A stretch of 64,000 bases of DNA from positions 114,428 through 178,427 of the forward strand of contig CALDYU010000006.1 in NCBI GenBank assembly GCA_937944485.1, given 5' to 3'. Below the pieces are notes generated by a model, which was not told the DNA's origin, searched no databases, and was given only the letters and a program-made list of their open reading frames with translations. Position numbers and translations under genes: made by a program. Of the stretch, positions 31,852 to 41,438 are shown in pieces. Position 1 is the stretch's first letter. The number at the start of each line of letters is the position of its first letter. This DNA comes from an uncultured Flavobacteriaceae bacterium (GTDB taxonomy: Bacteria > Bacteroidota > Bacteroidia > Flavobacteriales > Flavobacteriaceae).

Positions 31852-33003
31852 TTATTTTACTTTAGAATTTTCAAGCATAGCTACGGTAACGACTGTTCGA
31901 AAACCCAAATGCTCTAATGAAGAATCTGTACTTGTAGCCATACGGGCTGATATGCGATAGCTGGCACAATACGAAGCGTTACACAAAAAAGATCCGCCTT
32001 TCATCACTTTTTCCTTCGCGTATGGGCTTTGCGCATTAAACGGACTTGAAGCACCTTTGGGGTTTCTTACTGGTTCATTCTGATTTGCTAGTTTTTTATA
32101 ATAGTTGGTATGGTACCAATCGCTGGTCCACTCCCAAACATTGCCTGCCATATCATACAAACCGAAATCATTAGGTGCATACGACTTTACTTTCGCTCGA
32201 TACTCATAACCGTCATTCTTAAGGTTTTTGAAAGGAAAAAGGCCTTCCCAAGAATTTGCCATTGCTGGTAGCTCGCTTACATCGTCTCCCCAAAAATAGA
32301 TGCTATTACCTTGATTGCCTCTTGCCGCCTTTTCCCATTCCGCCTCTGTTGGCAATCTTCTATTTGCCCATTTGCAATAGGCTTGTGCATCTTCGTAGGC
32401 AATTTGTACTACGGGTTCATTTTCCTTTCCATCAATCGAACTTTCCGGACCTCTAGGCTTTTTCCAATTGGCACCTATAGTCCATTGCCACCATTGCAAA
32501 AAATCATATAAATTTTCAATCGGAGTTTTGGTTTTCTTAAACGTAAGAGATCCGGGTTGCAGTATGCTATCATGAGGTTTCGGCGTACCCTCAGGTAGTT
32601 GTTTTTTCATTTCTTGCCAATCAACAGCTCTTTCTGCTATAGTCTTATAGCCCGTGGCGTCAACGAATTTTTTGAACTGGGCATTGGTAACTTCTGTAAT
32701 ATCCATAAAAAAGCCATCAACACTAACATCATGTGCTGGTTTTTCATGTGACATGGCCATTTTATCTTGAGGTACGGCACCTTGTTTAAACGTGCCACCA
32801 GTAATCCAAACCATATTTTTAGGTGTCTGAATATGATTAGGTTTATCAATCAGCAAAGGTGTCTCTTTTGTAGGAGTAGCTACGGCTGTATTAACTGATT
32901 CAACTGCTTCGCTCTTTTCAATGGCTTGTTTGTCTTTTTCTTTGCAGTGCAAAACGCAGAAAGCGATTGTAATAGAACATAAAAAAGCACTTATACGTTT
33001 CAT
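31852..33003 (-). CDS. Formylglycine-generating enzyme-type lipoprotein
   Basis: The start at 33003 (MKRISAFLCSITIAFCVLHC) gives a lipoprotein signal with cysteine at residue 20; the longer frame to 33036 adds no signal. The SUMF1/FGE-sulfatase domain includes MVWITGGTFKQGA near 75, FVDATGYKTIAERAVDWQ, and near the C-terminus GGSFLCNASYCASYRISARM. The last contains two cysteines in the CxxSYC arrangement used by FGE to bind copper and oxidise sulfatase Cys to formylglycine. The neighbouring sulfatase has the matching CAPAR motif. Being a lipoprotein it would act outside the cytoplasm. Confidence 0.9.
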   Translation of the reverse strand: MKRISAFLCSITIAFCVLHCKEKDKQAIEKSEAVESVNTAVATPTKETPLLIDKPNHIQTPKNMVWITGGTFKQGAVPQDKMAMSHEKPAHDVSVDGFFMDITEVTNAQFKKFVDATGYKTIAERAVDWQEMKKQLPEGTPKPHDSILQPGSLTFKKTKTPIENLYDFLQWWQWTIGANWKKPRGPESSIDGKENEPVVQIAYEDAQAYCKWANRRLPTEAEWEKAARGNQGNSIYFWGDDVSELPAMANSWEGLFPFKNLKNDGYEYRAKVKSYAPNDFGLYDMAGNVWEWTSDWYHTNYYKKLANQNEPVRNPKGASSPFNAQSPYAKEKVMKGGSFLCNASYCASYRISARMATSTDSSLEHLGFRTVVTVAMLENSKVK

Positions 33004-33043
33004 AATTTGTATCGACTCAGCATCAGAGAACGGCAAATTTACT

Positions 33044-34618
33044 TTATTTTTCGTTTAGGAAATCACTTTGAATGAGGGGAATCTTAAAGTTTTCTAATTC
33101 CGGAATTTCGCGCTCTCGCTGAAATATTGCCGCGGCTTGTTGCAGTATCTCAGGATGCTCGGCCGACAGGTTTACGGTTTCCTGCGGGTCATCCTTTAAA
33201 TTATACAGCTCAAGAGTGGGGGTTTCATTATTCTTCAAATTACGCCGAAGCACTTTCCAATCACCCATTCGAATGGCTACCTGCCCCCCATAACTTGGAA
33301 ATTCCCAATACATAAAATCATGATTTTCTTGGTCTTCTTGAGATAACATTGCTGGCAACATGCTCACCCCGTCAGTATCTGAAGGAATATCATATTGCGT
33401 AATTTCACCAAGGGTTGCGAGCATATCGTAATGTGCAGAAATATGGTCACTAGTACTGCCTGCTTTTATTTTATTCGGCCACGACGCAATCATAGGAACA
33501 CGAATACCGCCTTCATATAAAAAACCCTTTCCCCTACCATATTGACTTTCAAAAGGTAGCGCACTTTCAAAAAATTCGGGGTCGGCACCGCCAGCATAGC
33601 TTGGTCCGTTATCTGAGGTAAAAACAATTAAAGTGTTTTCATAAAGACCTTCGTCTTTTAACTGTTGCACCAATTTTCCAATATTTTCATCCAAATAGGA
33701 AACCATGGCTGCATACGCCGCCCTAGGATTCTTATGCGGAAAATAGCTTTGCTCGCCTAAATACGGTTTTTCATCACCGAATTTAGCGATGTAATAATCA
33801 ACCCATCGTTTTGGAGCCTGCAATGCTACATGGGGTATTGGTGACGCCCAGTATAGAAAAAATGGACTTTCTCGATTAGAGCTTACAAAATTGGTCAACG
33901 CGCTAAACATTAGATCAGGAGCATACTCCGCCAAGGTATAGGCTGCATAGCTCTTAGGGTCTTCTGGATCAGCACCTGCTGCTAATTTAGTGTTCGGCGC
34001 AATAGTATCATTGGCCAAATGCACCCGATTTCTATTCTTGTATAAATGTAATGGGTAATAGGTATGGGCTTGACGTTGGCAATTGTAGCCGTAAAAAAAA
34101 TCAAAACCCATATCATTAGGCACTGATTTCGTATGAGGGGCACCTAAACCCCATTTACCAACTAAAGCAGTAGTATAGCCCACACTTTTGAGATGATCTG
34201 CCATGGTCACCGTATTCAAAAGCATTGGCCCTTGCCCCTCAAGGGTTGAGTCTTTTGCCATAGCCTTATAATTCCAAACATCACCCCGTTCTTTCCATTC
34301 ACTATTACTGCGAATATAGGCATGACCTGCATGTTTGCCTGTAAGTAACATGTGTCTTGCCGGAGCACAAACTGGGGCACTTGTATAGTGTTGTGTAAAC
34401 AACATTCCATTTTTGGCAAGGGCATCAATGTTTGGTGTTTCAATCTTTTTCTGCCCATAAACGCCAAGCTCAGCATATCCTAAATCGTCTGCCAGAATAT
34501 AGATAATATTAGGTTTCTTAGCTTCGGATAGCGCTTTGTTTTCTTTGCTATTTTCTTTACAAGAGAAAAAAATTGTCCCTACCAAAAGCAGAGACAATGT
34601 AAATTTAAATCTATTCAT
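33044..34618 (-). CDS. Sulfatase lipoprotein, Cys-type (S1 family)
   Basis: The 524-residue protein has a lipoprotein signal (SLLLVGTIFFSCKE) and the sulfatase fold: NIIYILADDLGYAELGVYGQ (metal Asp pair), PVCAPARHMLLTGKHAGH (C-A-P-A-R formylglycine motif near residue 82), VGKWGLGAPH, VFTSDNGPSYAGG (metal Asp/Asn). The Cys must be converted to formylglycine by an FGE, which is encoded 40 bases downstream. In Flavobacteriaceae S1 sulfatases act on sulfated algal glycans; the neighbouring galK suggests sulfated galactose, by inference. Lipoprotein at the cell surface or periplasm. Confidence 0.92.
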   Translation of the reverse strand: MNRFKFTLSLLLVGTIFFSCKENSKENKALSEAKKPNIIYILADDLGYAELGVYGQKKIETPNIDALAKNGMLFTQHYTSAPVCAPARHMLLTGKHAGHAYIRSNSEWKERGDVWNYKAMAKDSTLEGQGPMLLNTVTMADHLKSVGYTTALVGKWGLGAPHTKSVPNDMGFDFFYGYNCQRQAHTYYPLHLYKNRNRVHLANDTIAPNTKLAAGADPEDPKSYAAYTLAEYAPDLMFSALTNFVSSNRESPFFLYWASPIPHVALQAPKRWVDYYIAKFGDEKPYLGEQSYFPHKNPRAAYAAMVSYLDENIGKLVQQLKDEGLYENTLIVFTSDNGPSYAGGADPEFFESALPFESQYGRGKGFLYEGGIRVPMIASWPNKIKAGSTSDHISAHYDMLATLGEITQYDIPSDTDGVSMLPAMLSQEDQENHDFMYWEFPSYGGQVAIRMGDWKVLRRNLKNNETPTLELYNLKDDPQETVNLSAEHPEILQQAAAIFQREREIPELENFKIPLIQSDFLNEK

Positions 34619-34627
34619 AATTCTGTT

Positions 34628-35968
34628 TTACATAACTATAGTCTTTCCAGGGCTTGGTATAGTGTACATACCTTCTGCATTAGGTTGTACAGGAGCAGGA
34701 GAACTCCAATTAAGATTTTGAGGTACTAATGAAAGTTCAGATTGCATGGCATCATCCCATTTAATAACCTTGCCAGAGTAAGTGGCCATTCTTCCAATAA
34801 TAGCACTCATCGTACTTTTAGCACCATTTTCAGCATCGGCTATTACTTCGCCATTGCGAATTGATTCAAACAATTTAATATGTTCTACTTGATACGGATT
34901 CGGATCGTCTTTACCACGATGTTCGAATAGGATTTCTCCATTCCAAGCCTTCATTTCTACATTATCGCCAGCTGTAGAAACAGTGCCTTTCGTGCCTTGA
35001 AAAAACTCAGAAACGCGGCGCATAGTATCAGGTTGATGCCTGCATTGACTCGCCACGACGGCCCCACTAGGATAGGTGTATTCTACAAAATGATGATCGA
35101 ATATTTCTCCATGATCTTTACCTGTGCGTACTTGGCGACCACCCATTCCCTGAGCAGAAATAGGGTATTCACCAATAAACCAATTGGCCACGTCGATATT
35201 ATGAATATGCTGCTCAAGTATATGATCCCCACAGAGCCAATTGAAATAATACCAATTACGCATTTGATATTCTAACTCAGATTGACCGGGCTGGCGTTCA
35301 CGCACCCAAACTCCCGCACTATTCCAATATACTTGACCAGATACAATTTTTCCTATTTTGTCTTGCTTTAGTTGATCTATTGCCATTAAATAGTTGTCTT
35401 GATAATGACGCTGAAGCCCTACAACCACATTTAATTTATTTTCTTTAGCAATTTTTGCAGCTGCGAGTACTTTGCGCACTCCTGGCACATCTGTAGCGAC
35501 AGGTTTTTCCATGAAGACATGTTTTCCATTACTAATGGCATATTCAAAATGCTGCGGACGAAAACCTGGAGGAGTGGCTAAAATAACCACGTCGGCAAGA
35601 TCAATCGCTTTTTCAGCGGCGTCAAAACCAACAAATCGATGTTTTTTCTTTACCCTAACTTTTTTAGTCTCCCCCATTTCTTTAACAATATGACCGAGAC
35701 TGCTTTGTAATCTATCTTCAAAAGCGTCTGCCATCGCCACTAATTGTACATTATCATCCGCATTTAATGCCTGAACAGCGGCACCTGTACCGCGGCCACC
35801 ACAACCAACAAGAGCTATTTTTAATTTTTTATCATTAAATACATTTGCCATAGCGCTTAACTGCATATTAGGCAATACCATAGTTGCCCCCGTAATCAAC
35901 GCCGAATTTTTTACGAAATTTCTTCGACTGTTTGTACCGTCTTTTTTTTCAATTGATTTTATATCCAT
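34628..35968 (-). CDS. Gfo/Idh/MocA oxidoreductase with Tat-like signal, first gene of sulfatase operon
   Basis: The 446-residue protein starts with a twin-arginine signal (NSRRNFVKNSALITGATMVL) followed by a Rossmann domain (KIALVGCGGRGTGAAVQALN), the MEKPVATD motif near 170, and a C-terminal oxidoreductase domain with EQHIHNIDVANW near 250. These NAD(P)-dependent enzymes oxidise or isomerise sugars and inositols. Its place at the head of the sulfatase-FGE-galK operon suggests a role in the sugar chemistry of that substrate; the substrate cannot be read from the sequence. Confidence 0.9.
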   Translation of the reverse strand: MDIKSIEKKDGTNSRRNFVKNSALITGATMVLPNMQLSAMANVFNDKKLKIALVGCGGRGTGAAVQALNADDNVQLVAMADAFEDRLQSSLGHIVKEMGETKKVRVKKKHRFVGFDAAEKAIDLADVVILATPPGFRPQHFEYAISNGKHVFMEKPVATDVPGVRKVLAAAKIAKENKLNVVVGLQRHYQDNYLMAIDQLKQDKIGKIVSGQVYWNSAGVWVRERQPGQSELEYQMRNWYYFNWLCGDHILEQHIHNIDVANWFIGEYPISAQGMGGRQVRTGKDHGEIFDHHFVEYTYPSGAVVASQCRHQPDTMRRVSEFFQGTKGTVSTAGDNVEMKAWNGEILFEHRGKDDPNPYQVEHIKLFESIRNGEVIADAENGAKSTMSAIIGRMATYSGKVIKWDDAMQSELSLVPQNLNWSSPAPVQPNAEGMYTIPSPGKTIVM

Positions 35969-36134
35969 AATCCAAATCTATTTAGCTGGTTGACTATTCC
36001 TTTGAAAAGCTGCTTATGAAGATAAAAAGAAAAAAATGATTCGAAGCTATTTCTTAAGTTAGCCCATAGCCATCAATACAATGTGCGAAAGAAAAGGCAA
36101 ATTCAATTTATTCAGATATTCGGAAGACTTGATG

Positions 36135-38243
36135 TTAAAAAAGCTCTATTTGCTTAAGTGCTTCTGCTACTGTTTTAACAGGTAATTTGCAGGTACTATT
36201 TTGACAAACATAGATAAAGGTTTCACCAGCCACAAAACGATCTTCAAAAAGAGAAACATCACTTTCTTTTGTAGAGCCAATAATTATAGCGTTTGAAAGA
36301 TTCTCTTTCTGGAGCTGAAGAACTAGTTCATTTGCGTTTTCACCTACGACAACAATCTCGAAATAGGGATGTGTTACATGTAACATCAAGCTACCCCAGT
36401 TGGCATAACCATCTGTATATTCTGTAACCATTGGGAGTAAGGTGGTTAGCATCGTTTTTGATTTGTTTAGAAAATCAAGGTTATAATCAATATGCCCTAA
36501 GCGCAATAAGTTATGAGCCATCACAGAGTTTGGTGAAGGAATATCACCATCATTGGTTTTTACAATTTTAGATATCAACTGCTGGTCTTTACTGAAGGTG
36601 AACATGCCAGAACTTTCATCAGAATACTCTTGAATCACTACTTCAGTTAATTCTTTAGCGAAATTAAGATATTCCATTTCTTGCGTTAGCTCGAAAAGTG
36701 CTAAAGAACCATCGATCATAAAAGCGTAATCTTCTAAAAATCCATTGGAATCTTTACTTCCTGGCTTATAGGAGTGCAGCAGTTGTTGATCTGAGTAACT
36801 ATACTTTCGAATAAACTTATAAATAGTCGTGGCATTTTTTAAAAATTTAAGATCCCCAAAAGTCGCATAGGCATCTGCATAAGCACGTATCAGCATGGCA
36901 TTCCATGAAGTAAGAATTTTATCATCAATGCTAGGGCGAACTCTGGTAGCTCTAACTTTCATCAAGTTATCCTTCCATTCCCTTTTCTGCTCTTTTAGCA
37001 TTTCCAGCGTTAGTCCATTTGTGGCAATAAATGAAGCATCATTTTCAGCCTTATGAAGTACGTAAGATTCATTTTCCCAAACACTACTTTCATTGATGTT
37101 GTAATAAGCACTAAACAATTCGAAATCATCTGACAATTCACTTTTCAATTCTGCCGCAGTCCATAGGTAATACTTCCCCTCTACACCATCGCTTTCCGCA
37201 TTAAGCGTCGCAAAATAAGCGCCCTCTTCATTCTTCATTTCGCGCTCAAGAAATGTAACGGACTCATATACTACATCTTTATAAAGAGGATCTTTAAAAA
37301 CCTTATAGGCTTTGGCATACAAGCTAATCGCTTGGGCATTATCATAAAGCATCTTTTCAAAATGCGGAATTTTCCAATTGGCATCTGTACTATATCGGTA
37401 AAAACCGCCGCCTAATTGGTCAAACAAACCTCCATTGGCCATTTGATCAAGCGTATTCTTCACGTGCCGAAGAGTGTCATCATCATTATTCAAAACCGCG
37501 TAATCTAGCAAAAACCCCAAAGCATTCGGGATCATGAATTTTTCGCGCCCTTGATTTCCTCCTCGTTGTCTATCCCATGATTCTTTCCATGAGGCTACCC
37601 CACCTTGTAAAACCTCTTGCGTTAGTTGCTCATACGCGGTAGAAGGTTCAAATAAGCTTAATTCTTGAATACCTTGTGATAAATAATCTGCATATTCATT
37701 GGCCTTAACCGGGTCTTCCGTGTACATTTTGTTCACCTTAGACAATACCTGGTTCCACTGTTTTTTGGGTAAATACGTACCTAAATACAAGGGCTTACCA
37801 TTGGGCAGCGCTATTACGTTTAAGGGCCAGCCTCCGCTTTGATTTACAAGCTGAATAGCTCTTTGATATACCTCATCAACATCTGGTCGTTCTTCGCGAT
37901 CTACTTTAATGCTAATAAAATTCTCATTCATCAATTGCGCGACTTCCTCATCTTCAAAGGTTTCACGCTCCATCACATGACACCAATGGCATGATGAATA
38001 CCCAATACTAATAAGTACCAATTTATCTTGTTTTTCTGCCTCATCAAATAGATTGATATTCCAAGCCTTCCAATTTACGGGATTGTTCGCATGCTGTAAT
38101 AAGTACGGACTCGTTTCAAGACCCAAGTCGTTAGAAAATTCAAACTTGGTAGCACCTGATGCTTTTTCTTTACATCCAAATGGTACTGTTATCAAAAGTC
38201 CAAATAATACGAAGTGTATACTGAACCGCTTAAAATATTTCAT
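36135..38243 (-). CDS. DUF255 thioredoxin-domain protein (YyaL/SPATA20-like) lipoprotein
   Basis: From ATG 38243 the 702-residue product has a lipoprotein signal (GLLITVPFGCKEK), a DsbH/thioredoxin-type domain with SSCHWCHVMERETFEDEEVA near 80, then an (alpha/alpha)6 six-hairpin domain (IPNALGFLLDYAVLNN, GGFYRYSTDANWKIPHFEKM near 310). Family members are of unknown function, sometimes annotated as N-acylglucosamine 2-epimerase-like. The CxxC motif is complete. It is separated from the sulfatase operon by 166 bases. Confidence 0.9.
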   Translation of the reverse strand: MKYFKRFSIHFVLFGLLITVPFGCKEKASGATKFEFSNDLGLETSPYLLQHANNPVNWKAWNINLFDEAEKQDKLVLISIGYSSCHWCHVMERETFEDEEVAQLMNENFISIKVDREERPDVDEVYQRAIQLVNQSGGWPLNVIALPNGKPLYLGTYLPKKQWNQVLSKVNKMYTEDPVKANEYADYLSQGIQELSLFEPSTAYEQLTQEVLQGGVASWKESWDRQRGGNQGREKFMIPNALGFLLDYAVLNNDDDTLRHVKNTLDQMANGGLFDQLGGGFYRYSTDANWKIPHFEKMLYDNAQAISLYAKAYKVFKDPLYKDVVYESVTFLEREMKNEEGAYFATLNAESDGVEGKYYLWTAAELKSELSDDFELFSAYYNINESSVWENESYVLHKAENDASFIATNGLTLEMLKEQKREWKDNLMKVRATRVRPSIDDKILTSWNAMLIRAYADAYATFGDLKFLKNATTIYKFIRKYSYSDQQLLHSYKPGSKDSNGFLEDYAFMIDGSLALFELTQEMEYLNFAKELTEVVIQEYSDESSGMFTFSKDQQLISKIVKTNDGDIPSPNSVMAHNLLRLGHIDYNLDFLNKSKTMLTTLLPMVTEYTDGYANWGSLMLHVTHPYFEIVVVGENANELVLQLQKENLSNAIIIGSTKESDVSLFEDRFVAGETFIYVCQNSTCKLPVKTVAEALKQIELF

Positions 38244-38436
38244 ATTCAAAATCTGTAATTGGCCACTAAAATAGCATAATACAGACATTAAATCCTTTCA
38301 TTTTAGAAGATTTTATGAAGTAATAGACTAAACTATGTAGTTCGTCTGACTGACCATACTTTTTTTACTTTTCACCACAACTTTGTAGGAATTTACAACA
38401 ATATTAGATTATTATGTAGGAATATTCCTATATTTG

Positions 38437-38550
38437 AACTTTGGTTATACACTCATAGTGATACTTTCACTCCCTGAGTAAATTTGGTTGAATAGGTGAA
38501 ATTCGGGGGGACACGAATTTCAAAAAAAGAGGGTCTAATGACCCTCTTTC
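38437..38550 (+). ncRNA. Candidate small RNA
   Basis: A TAnnTTTG-type box (TATATTTG, 38429-38436) precedes about 110 bases with an 8-bp stem (GAAATTCG-CGAATTTC, 38498-38521) and then a strong terminator hairpin. No frame longer than a few codons lies in it. It could also be part of the 3' end of the opposite operon, so confidence is low. Confidence 0.3.
38526..38549. terminator. Terminator of the TRAP-uxaC-uxuA operon (bidirectional)
   Basis: AAAGAGGGTC-TAAT-GACCCTCTTT is a perfect 10-bp stem; the minus strand continues with a run of T, matching termination of the minus-strand operon ending at 38641. T-richness on the plus side also allows the opposite direction. Confidence 0.85.
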
Positions 38551-38640
38551 TATTTTTATCAACTAAACCCCCCATCTATAGGCCGAGTGCAAGGAGGTAT
38601 ACTTTTCGCCTGTTAAACGAATAAGCATCAGAAAAAGATC

Positions 38641-39945
38641 TCACAAACCAAATAATTCAGGTAATATCATTGTAATTTTAGGAATATAAAGTATCAATAG
38701 TAATACGAAAATCATTATCGCTAAAAAAGGAAGCAAGGGTTTGATTACTTGTGAGACTGATACCTTAGCAACGCCGCTACCCACAAAGAGAATGGTACCC
38801 ACAGGAGGTGTGCAAAGCCCTATACAAAGGTTGAGCACTAGTACAATTCCGAAATGAACTGGATCCATACCTAACTCCATTACTACTGGCAAGAAGATTG
38901 GCGTAAAAATCAATACTGCAGGCGTAATATCCATAAATGTTCCAATGATCAAAAGCACTATATTGATGACCAAAAAGATGACGAATTTATTGCTGAACTG
39001 ACCTAATAAAAAATCACTCATCAGCTGAGGAATACCTTCAAAAGAAAACAACCATGACATGGCCATAGAAGTACAGATCAAGAACATAACTACAGCTGTA
39101 GTTTTAGCGCTTGTCAATAGAATTGACGGAAAATCTTTGACCTTTATTATGCCGTAGACTAAGGCTAATACCGCTGCATAAAATACGGCAATGACTGATG
39201 CTTCAGTGGCTGTAAACGCCCCTGCAACAATTCCGCCAACTACAATTACCAATAAAAGTAAACTAAAAAATGCCTTTCTAAAATAGGTCCATATCACAAT
39301 AAATGGTAATCGTTCGCCTTTAGAAAAATCTCTCTTTACTGCTACGAAAGCAATATACCCCATTAATGCAACTCCTAATAAAATACCTGGTAAATAGCCT
39401 GCGATAAATAAGGCGGCAACAGAGGCCGTACCGCCGCTGGCTAAGGCATAGACTATTAAAATATTACTTGGCGGAATTAACAAACCCGTAGTAGAAGAAG
39501 TTATATTCACCGATGCGCTGAATTCACGCGGGTAACCTTCTTCTTCCATTCTATCCGTCATGATACTTCCAATTGCCGAAGTAGCCGCAATAGCTGAACC
39601 CGAGATGGCGCCAAAAAGCATCGAAGCAAGCACATTTACATAAGCTAAACCGCCTGGTAAACTTACAACTAATGATTTGGCAAAGTTAATAAGTCGATTA
39701 GCGATACCACCACGTTTCATAATCTCACCTGCCAAAACAAAAAACGGAATTGCTAAAAGAGCAAAACTGTCAATACCCGTAGTCATTCTTTGTGCAATTG
39801 TGGTAATACCCGGTAGATTGTCAATATTCAAAAGTAAACTTAAAGTAGTTGAAATTCCGATACTATATGCTACGGGTACCTTTAAGAGCAAGAGCACAAA
39901 AAAACTCACGAATAAAACAACAATACTCAATACTTCAATACTCAT
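38641..39945 (-). CDS. dctM: TRAP transporter large permease, DctM
   Basis: The 434-residue protein has the 12-helix DctM/SiaM pattern, with VAYSIGISTTLSLLLNI near the N-terminus, LVVSLPGGLAYVNVLASMLF and GAISGSAIAATSAIGSIMTD near 110-130, and GTFMDITPAVLIFTPIFLPV near 340. It is the sodium-coupled channel of a TRAP system and works with the DctQ and DctP proteins encoded upstream with 1-base gaps. Adjacent uxaC and uxuA suggest transport of a uronate. Confidence 0.95.
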   Translation of the reverse strand: MSIEVLSIVVLFVSFFVLLLLKVPVAYSIGISTTLSLLLNIDNLPGITTIAQRMTTGIDSFALLAIPFFVLAGEIMKRGGIANRLINFAKSLVVSLPGGLAYVNVLASMLFGAISGSAIAATSAIGSIMTDRMEEEGYPREFSASVNITSSTTGLLIPPSNILIVYALASGGTASVAALFIAGYLPGILLGVALMGYIAFVAVKRDFSKGERLPFIVIWTYFRKAFFSLLLLVIVVGGIVAGAFTATEASVIAVFYAAVLALVYGIIKVKDFPSILLTSAKTTAVVMFLICTSMAMSWLFSFEGIPQLMSDFLLGQFSNKFVIFLVINIVLLIIGTFMDITPAVLIFTPIFLPVVMELGMDPVHFGIVLVLNLCIGLCTPPVGTILFVGSGVAKVSVSQVIKPLLPFLAIMIFVLLLILYIPKITMILPELFGL

Positions 39946-39946
39946 A

Positions 39947-40438
39947 TTATTCGGTTATTTGATTACGATGAATTTTAGAAATATGGTATAGGGAAAAACA
40001 TACTATGAGTAGTCCGCTAACGGGAAGCACTGCATATATATAGCCTAAGGGCACTCGCAGCGTACCCGAAAGTTGTTCTAAATGCAATGTGGTAAATACC
40101 AAATTAAAACCTCCAATAACCATCACCACAAGGGCGAATAATAAAACACAAAATTCAATAAGATACAGCACTTTTTTCTGTTTGTCTATGGGCAGTTTTT
40201 TATAGAAAAAATCCATAGACAAATGTTCTCTTTTGGCATTTAAATAGGCTGCACCCAATATCGACAACCAGATTAAAGAAAAACGAGCCAACTCTTCGGT
40301 AAACGAAAATGAGGTATTTAAAACGTATCTTGAGAAAACTTGCCACAAGACATCAAGAACTAAAAGTGCAAAAATTAGAACTAGTAAAAATTCTAAGACC
40401 TTATTGATTTTAAAAAAAATAGTGTCTATTGTTTTCAT
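39947..40438 (-). CDS. dctQ: TRAP transporter small permease, DctQ
   Basis: The 163-residue protein has four membrane helices (LLVLIFALLVLDVLWQVFSR near 18, FSLIWLSILGAAYLNAKREH near 50, VLLFALVVMVIGGFNLVFTT and YIYAVLPVSGLLIVCFSLYH). The R...T.SF.EE.ARF pattern around the second loop is a TRAP DctQ signature (YVLNTSFSFTEELARFSLIW). It joins the large permease. Gaps to both neighbours are one base. Confidence 0.93.
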   Translation of the reverse strand: MKTIDTIFFKINKVLEFLLVLIFALLVLDVLWQVFSRYVLNTSFSFTEELARFSLIWLSILGAAYLNAKREHLSMDFFYKKLPIDKQKKVLYLIEFCVLLFALVVMVIGGFNLVFTTLHLEQLSGTLRVPLGYIYAVLPVSGLLIVCFSLYHISKIHRNQITE

Positions 40439-40439
40439 T

Positions 40440-41408
40440 TTATTTGGCGTTTATTTCTTCGACCAAGAGTGCTAATTCTGGGTAACTTGCTTGAAATTCT
40501 TGCAATACGGATTTGGCTTTATTCGCAAAAACCGATTTTTCAGGGATGATAATTTCCACACCCCCTTCTCGGGCTTTTTTCATTGAACTTTCTACAGAAA
40601 TACGCCAAAATTCTTTTTGTGCGTTAGCAGAGGCATCGGCAGCTTCTTGCACCCATACTTTTTCTTCTGAAGAAAGTTTTTCCCATGCTTTGGTGCCGAT
40701 TAAAATAACATCAGGCACAGCAGAATGCTCGTCTAGCGTATAATATTTACTTACTTCATAGTGGTTTGAAGACACAAAAGAAGGTGGATTATTTTCAGCC
40801 CCATCAACCACCCCTTGTTGTATAGCGGTATACAACTCTCCATAAGCCATAGGCGTGGCCGAACCCCCTAATGCATTGACCATATTTATGGCCATTTGAT
40901 TATTCATAACTCGTATTTTGAGTCCGACTAAATCTTCAGGAGTATAAATGGGTTTTGTTTTGGTATAAAAACTTCTATTACCAGCATCATAATACGAAAG
41001 GCCGCGCAACCAAAATTTACTACCTTTTTTTAAGATTGATTTCCCTATTTCACCTTCTAGCACCTCAAATTTATGGGCATTGTTTCGGAATAAATAAGGA
41101 ACGCCCAAAACCGAATATTCAGGCACAAAATTTGAAAGCGTTGCCGCACTTACTTTGGTAATGCCCACACTACCAATTTGTAGTAATTCTAGAACTTCGC
41201 GTTCTGAACCTAGTTGCCCATCTGGAAATATCTTAAGCGTTAATTTGCCTCCTGACTTTTTGGCTAAAACCTCTTGAAATTTGAGAGCACCTTTATGCAC
41301 AGGATGTGATTGCGGAGAATTATGTGCAAAATAAAGTGCTTTTTCGCGCTTATCACCATTACATGATAATAGTAGGCTTAAAAAAAGAACAAGTGCTGCA
41401 TATTTCAT
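40440..41408 (-). CDS. dctP: TRAP transporter substrate-binding lipoprotein, DctP
   Basis: The 322-residue protein has a lipoprotein signal (LVLFLSLLLSCNGDK) and the DctP fold: PQSHPVHKGALKFQEVLAKK at the N-terminus, FPDGQLGSEREVLELLQIGS near 60, GLKIRVMNNQMAINMVNALG near 165 (ligand-contacting Arg) and YGELYTAIQQGVVDGAENNP. The conserved arginine binds the carboxylate of the substrate. As uxaC and uxuA are the next upstream genes, a hexuronate is the likely ligand. Confidence 0.93.
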   Translation of the reverse strand: MKYAALVLFLSLLLSCNGDKREKALYFAHNSPQSHPVHKGALKFQEVLAKKSGGKLTLKIFPDGQLGSEREVLELLQIGSVGITKVSAATLSNFVPEYSVLGVPYLFRNNAHKFEVLEGEIGKSILKKGSKFWLRGLSYYDAGNRSFYTKTKPIYTPEDLVGLKIRVMNNQMAINMVNALGGSATPMAYGELYTAIQQGVVDGAENNPPSFVSSNHYEVSKYYTLDEHSAVPDVILIGTKAWEKLSSEEKVWVQEAADASANAQKEFWRISVESSMKKAREGGVEIIIPEKSVFANKAKSVLQEFQASYPELALLVEEINAK

Positions 41409-41438
41409 CTTAGTGCGTTTAGCCTATTTTTTTACTTT

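Larger units (their letters stand above)
38244..38640. other. Intergenic region with palindrome, two stem-loops and candidate short transcript
   Basis: Nearly 400 bases without a gene. It holds TAGGAATATTCCTA (38417-38430, perfect), a TATATTTG -7 box (38429-38436), a GAAATTCG/CGAATTTC stem (38498-38521) and a terminator (38526-38549). See findings. Confidence 0.7.
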
